Part shown: positions 60,893 to 64,000 of the stretch, one piece after another
How the letters are laid out: the number at the start of each line of letters is the position of its first letter
Position numbering within the stretch: position 1 is the first letter of the stretch
Assembly: GCA_904066235.2 (NCBI GenBank)
Contig: CAJFCV020000001.1
Coordinates: 9,300,001-9,364,000 of the forward strand
Direction of reading: 5' to 3'
DNA: 64,000 nucleotides
Source of the DNA: Bursaphelenchus xylophilus
Lineage: Eukaryota; Nematoda; Chromadorea; Rhabditida; Aphelenchoididae
Notes under the pieces: generated by a model
The model's input: the letters and a program-made list of their open reading frames with translations, nothing else
Database searches by the model: none
What the model was told of the DNA's origin: nothing
Position numbers and translations under genes: made by a program

Positions 60893-61322
60893 AATAAAAA
60901 ACAACAACAACAAATAGATCAAATTAGATTTGCAGATTCTTCTTATCGGCTGGGAAGTGGCCTGGACTGATTGAATCTTGTGGAACTTGAGGGAATCTGA
61001 AAGAAAAGAGAGATTAGAAGGCGGAAAACTCAAAAATAAGGTTAACAATCTCATACAACAAGTACTCCAAGTGCGACGCTCAGATTTTGATGAAACTTGG
61101 CACAAATTAAGAATAATTTTTTCTAAGATATATGCGAGAATCCAAGCTCGCGCTTTGCAGAAACAACCTTAGATCGAAACAAAACTACTGAGCATCCTCA
61201 ATGAAGCCGGATGTTACCATGGAATGCAGGGCTCGGTTCTTCGCTGTCTTCTTCTTGGGCTATCTTGTTCTTCGATTCCGATCAATCTAGCTCGTCGACC
61301 GTAAGCATGCCCAAATGTCATT
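60893..61322. other. Region with intron-like cassette A, no supported gene
   Basis: After a (CAA)-rich stretch at 60899-60915 comes cassette copy A at 60997. A plus-strand ORF at 60978-61172 and minus-strand ORFs are open, but none has family features. The GATTTTGATGAAACTTGGCAC piece near 61083 shares the GAAACTTG(G/C)CA word with the satellite body. Confidence 0.4.
60997..61069 (-). repeat. Intron-like cassette, copy A (diverged)
   Basis: Begins CTGAAAGAAAAG (on the minus strand a CTTTTCTTTCAG splice-acceptor look-alike) and continues with GGAAAACTCAAAAATAAGGT and AACAATCTCAT. It resembles copies B and C in order and spacing over about 70 bp but is much more diverged. Confidence 0.45.
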
Positions 61323-61465
61323 CTGAAAGAAAAATGTGTTTAAACGCGAGAAATTAAGCCGGAAAGTTAATCATCTCATCAGCAATATAAAAATATCCCA
61401 ATACCGTCATGACGACATGAATAATGGCAAAAACTGGTAATTACTTCGTATAAAATCGCTTTCAA
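61323..61465 (-). repeat. Intron-like cassette, copy B
   Basis: CTGAAAGAAAAATGTGTTTA to TATAAAATCGCTTTC, closely matching copy C at 62339. Read on the minus strand it would be an intron of about 122 bp with GTAATT donor and TTTCTTTCAG acceptor. Flanking frames contain stops, so no gene model is supported. Similarity to copy C ends at the edge of the fold-back element at 61468. Confidence 0.75.
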
Positions 61466-61793
61466 TATAGGGCTCGGGGTCTTTACTTTTCATTGGCTCT
61501 GCGAATTTGTTTTGCGGAAATTCTGAACGCCTTTTTGCAAAAACCGTTCACGGTTTGAACTGGTGCACGTCAGAATGAAAATAGAAGAAAAACGAAATTT
61601 CGTGAGGGGCCGCAGCGAAAAGCAACGGCCGATTTTTTCTTCTTTCTCTGACCGCTCTCTTCCTTTTTGTGCGTGCGCCCTCTTCCTCTCGCCAATCGCA
61701 AATCGTTATTTCGCGGATCGCCACGGCTTTGACGAAATTCCCTTTTTATTTTGACGTGTGGTGTCCAACCCGTTCAGAGCCGATTGGAAAGCG

Positions 61794-61830
61794 GGTTCAA
61801 TGTTTGAATCGATTCACAAAACATTGAACC
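61794..61830. repeat. Hairpin in fold-back element (12-bp stem)
   Basis: GGTTCAATGTTT pairs perfectly with AAACATTGAACC. The 13-base loop itself contains the palindrome GAATCGATTC. Confidence 0.85.
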
Positions 61831-62044
61831 AACTCACTGGTTACGAAATTTTCAAAGAAAAATGAACAGGTTCACGTGGTCAAAGACCTCGGTTTTTTGC
61901 ACTAGTTCAACCGACTCTGAACTAGTTCAGACGGTTTCGAAATCTACAAAAAAAAAACAGAACGAAAATTCACAAAATGAACGGCTTTTGCCATTTCCCG
62001 TTCACGAAATATCTTACAGAAGAAACCGCTGAACCGATTTTGCC

Positions 62045-62079
62045 AAAAGGCGTTCAGCAGGGCATACTGAACGCCTTTT
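62045..62079. repeat. Hairpin in fold-back element (13-bp stem)
   Basis: AAAAGGCGTTCAG and CTGAACGCCTTTT form a perfect stem around CAGGGCATA. The second arm is also part of the element's outer inverted repeat. Confidence 0.85.
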
Positions 62080-62131
62080 TGCAAAACAAATTCGCAGAGC
62101 CGATGAAAAGTAAAGACCACGAGCCCTATAT

Positions 62132-62338
62132 CCCCGCGGCGACGAATGTAGCCAGCTACATCGTTCGAATCCAAACTCAAACGGATTTCTAACCCTCCAT
62201 CAACCAAACCCGCTTTTGTTAACAAAGTTTCGCCTACCTCCAAACAATTGCACTGTGCATCTTCAAGGAATGGTCTGTTTTGTTTTCAACTTTTACTCTA
62301 GCTTGCCCTTCAACCATAGGGCAATGCTGGACGTACTT
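62132..62338. other. Intergenic, nothing recognised
   Basis: Contains small palindromes (TGTAGCCAGCTACA, TTTGTTAACAAA) but no supported gene. Confidence 0.5.
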
Positions 62339-62481
62339 CTGAAAGAAAAATGTATTTAAACGCGAAAAATTAAACAGGAAAGTCAATCATCTCATGAGCA
62401 ATATAAAAGTACCCCAATACCGTCATGACGACATGATTAATGGCAAAACTAGTTATTACTTCTTATAAAATTGCTTTTACG
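62339..62481 (-). repeat. Intron-like cassette, copy C
   Basis: CTGAAAGAAAAATGTATTTA to TATAAAATTGCTTTT, about 85-90 percent like copy B by eye. Contains the palindrome CGTCATGACG, as does copy B. On the minus strand it has GTAATA and TTTCTTTCAG ends. Confidence 0.75.
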
Positions 62482-62578
62482 GCACCTCACATCTTTTAAT
62501 TCCCAAACACCTCCCGAAAAAGAGAAAAAGTTCTAAAATATTTCCGAAAAATCACAAGAAATGTAACCTCCTAAGTTG

Positions 62579-62754
62579 CCCGTCATGACGAGAACTTCAT
62601 ATGTGTTTCTAATAATCAAAAACAAAAACAGCACCTAGCTATACTTTTAAGCTTCTAAACCTGAGTGTAACCCGTTCACACCACAGTAAAAATTAGAGTT
62701 AAAAACACCCTTATCTCTACCCCAACCCTATAAAAAATATATCGTGATGACGGG
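62579..62754. mobile_element. Candidate small MITE bounded by CCCGTCATGACGA
   Basis: CCCGTCATGACGA at 62579-62591 and TCGTGATGACGGG at 62742-62754 are inverted copies with 12 of 13 matches, 176 bp apart. No target duplication is visible, and the same CGTCATGACG core occurs inside cassettes B and C, so this may be a repeated motif rather than element tips. Confidence 0.3.
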
Positions 62755-62977
62755 CTTCTTTTACAAAACTAAACTCTTTTCGCTTAAATTCTCGGAGTAT
62801 CCTTTCTACACCTCGACTCCCTAATTTAACACTCCCAATCGACATACCATTCTGATCTTTCCGCGGTGGGGACCTCCAGGGCACCATTGATTTCTCCAAC
62901 TTCTCCAGGGCTCCAAGAAACGGATTCTCGATGATTTCCATGAAAATAAATAAGATTAAAAGTAGAACGAGCAGTAT
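62718..62977 (-). CDS. Possible terminal exon, unrecognised
   Basis: Minus-strand open stretch ending in TAG. With a short intron (62978-63028, GTAAGTTG donor and TTATAAGTCCAG acceptor) it stays in phase with an upstream stretch ending SSKPALVIK. It then reads ILLVLLLILFIFMEIIENPF, a hydrophobic run like a membrane segment, followed by a basic tail with SVKLGSRGVERILREFKRKE. The NPFLGALE words weakly recall NPSLESVN in the exon at 63802-63929, which fits tandem duplication of exon units. Acceptor choice is uncertain. It could be a decayed duplicate. Confidence 0.25.
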
Positions 62978-63028
62978 CTGGACTTATAACAAGAAATAAA
63001 GGCCTACAATTGGGAAAAAACAACTTAC

Positions 63029-63178
63029 TTTAATCACCAAAGCAGGCTTTGATGATTGGGTGAAGGGGAGGGAGTGGGAGGGGAAAGGGAAAGGGAAAGG
63101 GAAAGGGAAAGGGAAAGGGAAAGGGAAAGGGAAAGGGAAAGGGAAAGGGAAAGGGAAAGGGAAAGGGGGGTGGTGGGA
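63029..63178 (-). CDS. Possible low-complexity exon over GGGAAA tract
   Basis: Ends in a strong GTAAGTTG donor (63023-63028). In phase with the exon at 62718-62977 it reads repeated Pro-Phe from the (GGGAAA) tract, then PSHSLPFTQSSKPALVIK. No upstream acceptor is fixed because the tract is followed by T-rich low-complexity DNA. More likely chance or decayed sequence than a functional exon. Confidence 0.15.
63081..63170 (+). repeat. (GGGAAA)15 microsatellite, G-quadruplex type
   Basis: Fifteen perfect GGGAAA units, the last extended to six G. G-tracts of three spaced by three A meet the standard G-quadruplex pattern many times over on the plus strand. Confidence 0.97.
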
Positions 63179-63186
63179 GTGGTATC

Positions 63187-63296
63187 TTTTTTCTAATTTT
63201 CTATTTTTTCTTTTTTTTATTTTTTTTTCTTTTTTATTCTTTTTTCTATTTTTTTATATTTTTTTCTTTTTTTTCTTATTTTTTATTTTTTTTTAA
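63187..63296 (+). repeat. T-rich low-complexity tract
   Basis: About 110 bp made almost only of T with single C or A (TTTTTTCTATTTTTTTATATT style). Together with the GGGAAA tract it sits where a homologous short exon would be expected. Confidence 0.95.
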
Positions 63297-63298
63297 AG

Positions 63299-64000
63299 TT
63301 ATCCGTTACATAGGGCTTGGAGATCTCTGCAAATTAAAAGAATAAATTGAAGAACCCTCAAAAAAGAGTTGACAATAATCTCAAGCTATCCGTAATTTCC
63401 CCAACTACCAATAAACGACGAAACTTACATTCTGAAGAGAGTGTGATGGGGGAGGAGTGTGGTGGGAGTGAAATGGAGGAGGGGTGCGGTGCGAGTGGGA
63501 GGGAAGGATGGGTGTTGCAAATGGAACGGGGAATGTGGCGTGAGTGAAGGTGATGTCGACTTTTTTTCTAACTTTAGGTTTCTGAAAATATAGACCTTAG
63601 TTTGAGAAATCCAGGGTAAAATCAAGGGTGAAACAACAACTTACATAGTAAAAAATGGGTGGTAAACATTAGGGATACGGCAGTGAAATCTTGGATCAAA
63701 ATCTGAAAATAAAATAATCAATTGAAGAACCACCAAAACAAGTGACAACAATCTGGAGTTCCCTAATATCCTCAACTACAAAAAAAACCCTCAAAACTTA
63801 CATTCCATGTAGTCTAAATCGTTGGTTTGGATTTCGGCCGTGTAGGTGCCGTCCTGGGCCGGAATTGGGACATTGAAAGTAGGGTCGGGAAATGTGTTCC
63901 AAAGATTCACTGATTCGAGAGATGGGTTTCTGAAAAAATAGATAATTAATCAACTTAATAAAAATCCAGGATAAATTCAAGAATGAAATGACAACTTACA
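63299..64000 (-). CDS. 3' part of unrecognised spliced gene (exons 63299-63326, 63429-63581, 63645-63702, 63802-63929, 64000)
   Basis: Four introns can be read on the minus strand, each with a GTAAGT donor and a TTTTCAG or TTTGCAG acceptor: 63930-63999, 63703-63801, 63582-63644 and 63327-63428. Exons join in phase. The exon 63802-63929 encodes NPSLESVNLWNTFPDPTFNV and then PIPAQDGTYTAEIQTNDLDY; exon 63645-63702 encodes FDPRFHCRIPNVYHPFFT; exon 63429-63581 a Pro/Ser/Thr/His-rich piece with SPFHLQHPSFPPTRTAPLL; the last exon ends LQALCNG and TAA (63299-63301). The start lies beyond the right edge. No family recognised. The two upstream exons are the best supported; the Pro-rich one could be intron or a decayed copy. 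Introns 1 and 3, and 2 and 4, resemble each other, so exon units were probably duplicated in tandem. Confidence 0.45.

Larger units (their letters stand above)
61468..62128. mobile_element. Hairpin-rich fold-back element
   Basis: TAGGGCTCGGGGTCTTTACT at 61468 and the next 28 bases match the complement of 62081-62128 at about 46 of 48 positions. TA lies on both sides (61466-61467, 62129-62130), which would fit a TA-targeting element, but the tips themselves end in TA so the target repeat is ambiguous. A second, interrupted inverted stretch (TGAACGCCTTTTTGCAAAA) follows inside. The core is crowded with GTTCA/TGAAC words that form several hairpins. No transposase. Confidence 0.8.

Overview
This looks like eukaryotic, most likely nematode (rhabditid, Caenorhabditis-like), nuclear DNA. 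The inference rests on short AT-rich introns (about 50-100 bp) with TTTTCAG-type acceptors and GTAAGTT donors, on Tc1/mariner-like and hAT-like elements, and on the lack of any dense bacterial-style gene layout. No complete, confidently identifiable protein-coding gene lies in the window.

Region 1 (1-56826) is one huge satellite array. The monomer is about 159-160 bp, always in the same orientation, roughly 347 copies in about 55.4 kb. It is open at the left window edge and ends at about 56826. Each monomer carries a 7-10 base T run followed usually by an ACCGGT block, a CGCC...GGCG mini-dyad and an otherwise strongly conserved body. Sequence variants define subfamily domains and several nested higher-order repeats: 7-monomer units of about 1.1 kb, duplications of about 3.02 kb and 3.19 kb, and a block repeated at a shift of about 6.2 kb and again at about 13.4 kb. 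The array is broken once, by a 1389-bp non-autonomous Tc1-like transposon (28839-30227) inserted at a TA. That element has TIRs of about 384 bp and paired inner/outer putative transposase sites. Many long ORFs read through the array because 159 = 3 x 53, but T-run changes and in-frame stops argue against coding.

Region 2 (56827-58200) is the array edge: exon-like, GC-richer patches whose gene is not recognised, plus highly diverged relatives of the satellite monomer near 57227-57500.

Region 3 (58200-62760) is a nest of small inverted-repeat elements: a perfect hAT-type MITE with 8-bp target duplication (58208-58475), imperfect fold-back elements at 58551-58804 and 59111-59347, an 871-bp Tc1/mariner-superfamily deletion derivative carrying a frameshifted DNA-binding half of a transposase (60020-60890), a hairpin-rich fold-back element (61468-62128), and three diverged copies of an intron-like cassette.

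Region 4 (62700-64000) holds minus-strand exons of an unrecognised gene that enters from beyond the right edge. Its exon-intron units look internally duplicated. Next to it lie a (GGGAAA)15 G-quadruplex-type tract and a long T-rich tract. No rRNA, tRNA gene, CRISPR array or bacterial operon was seen.
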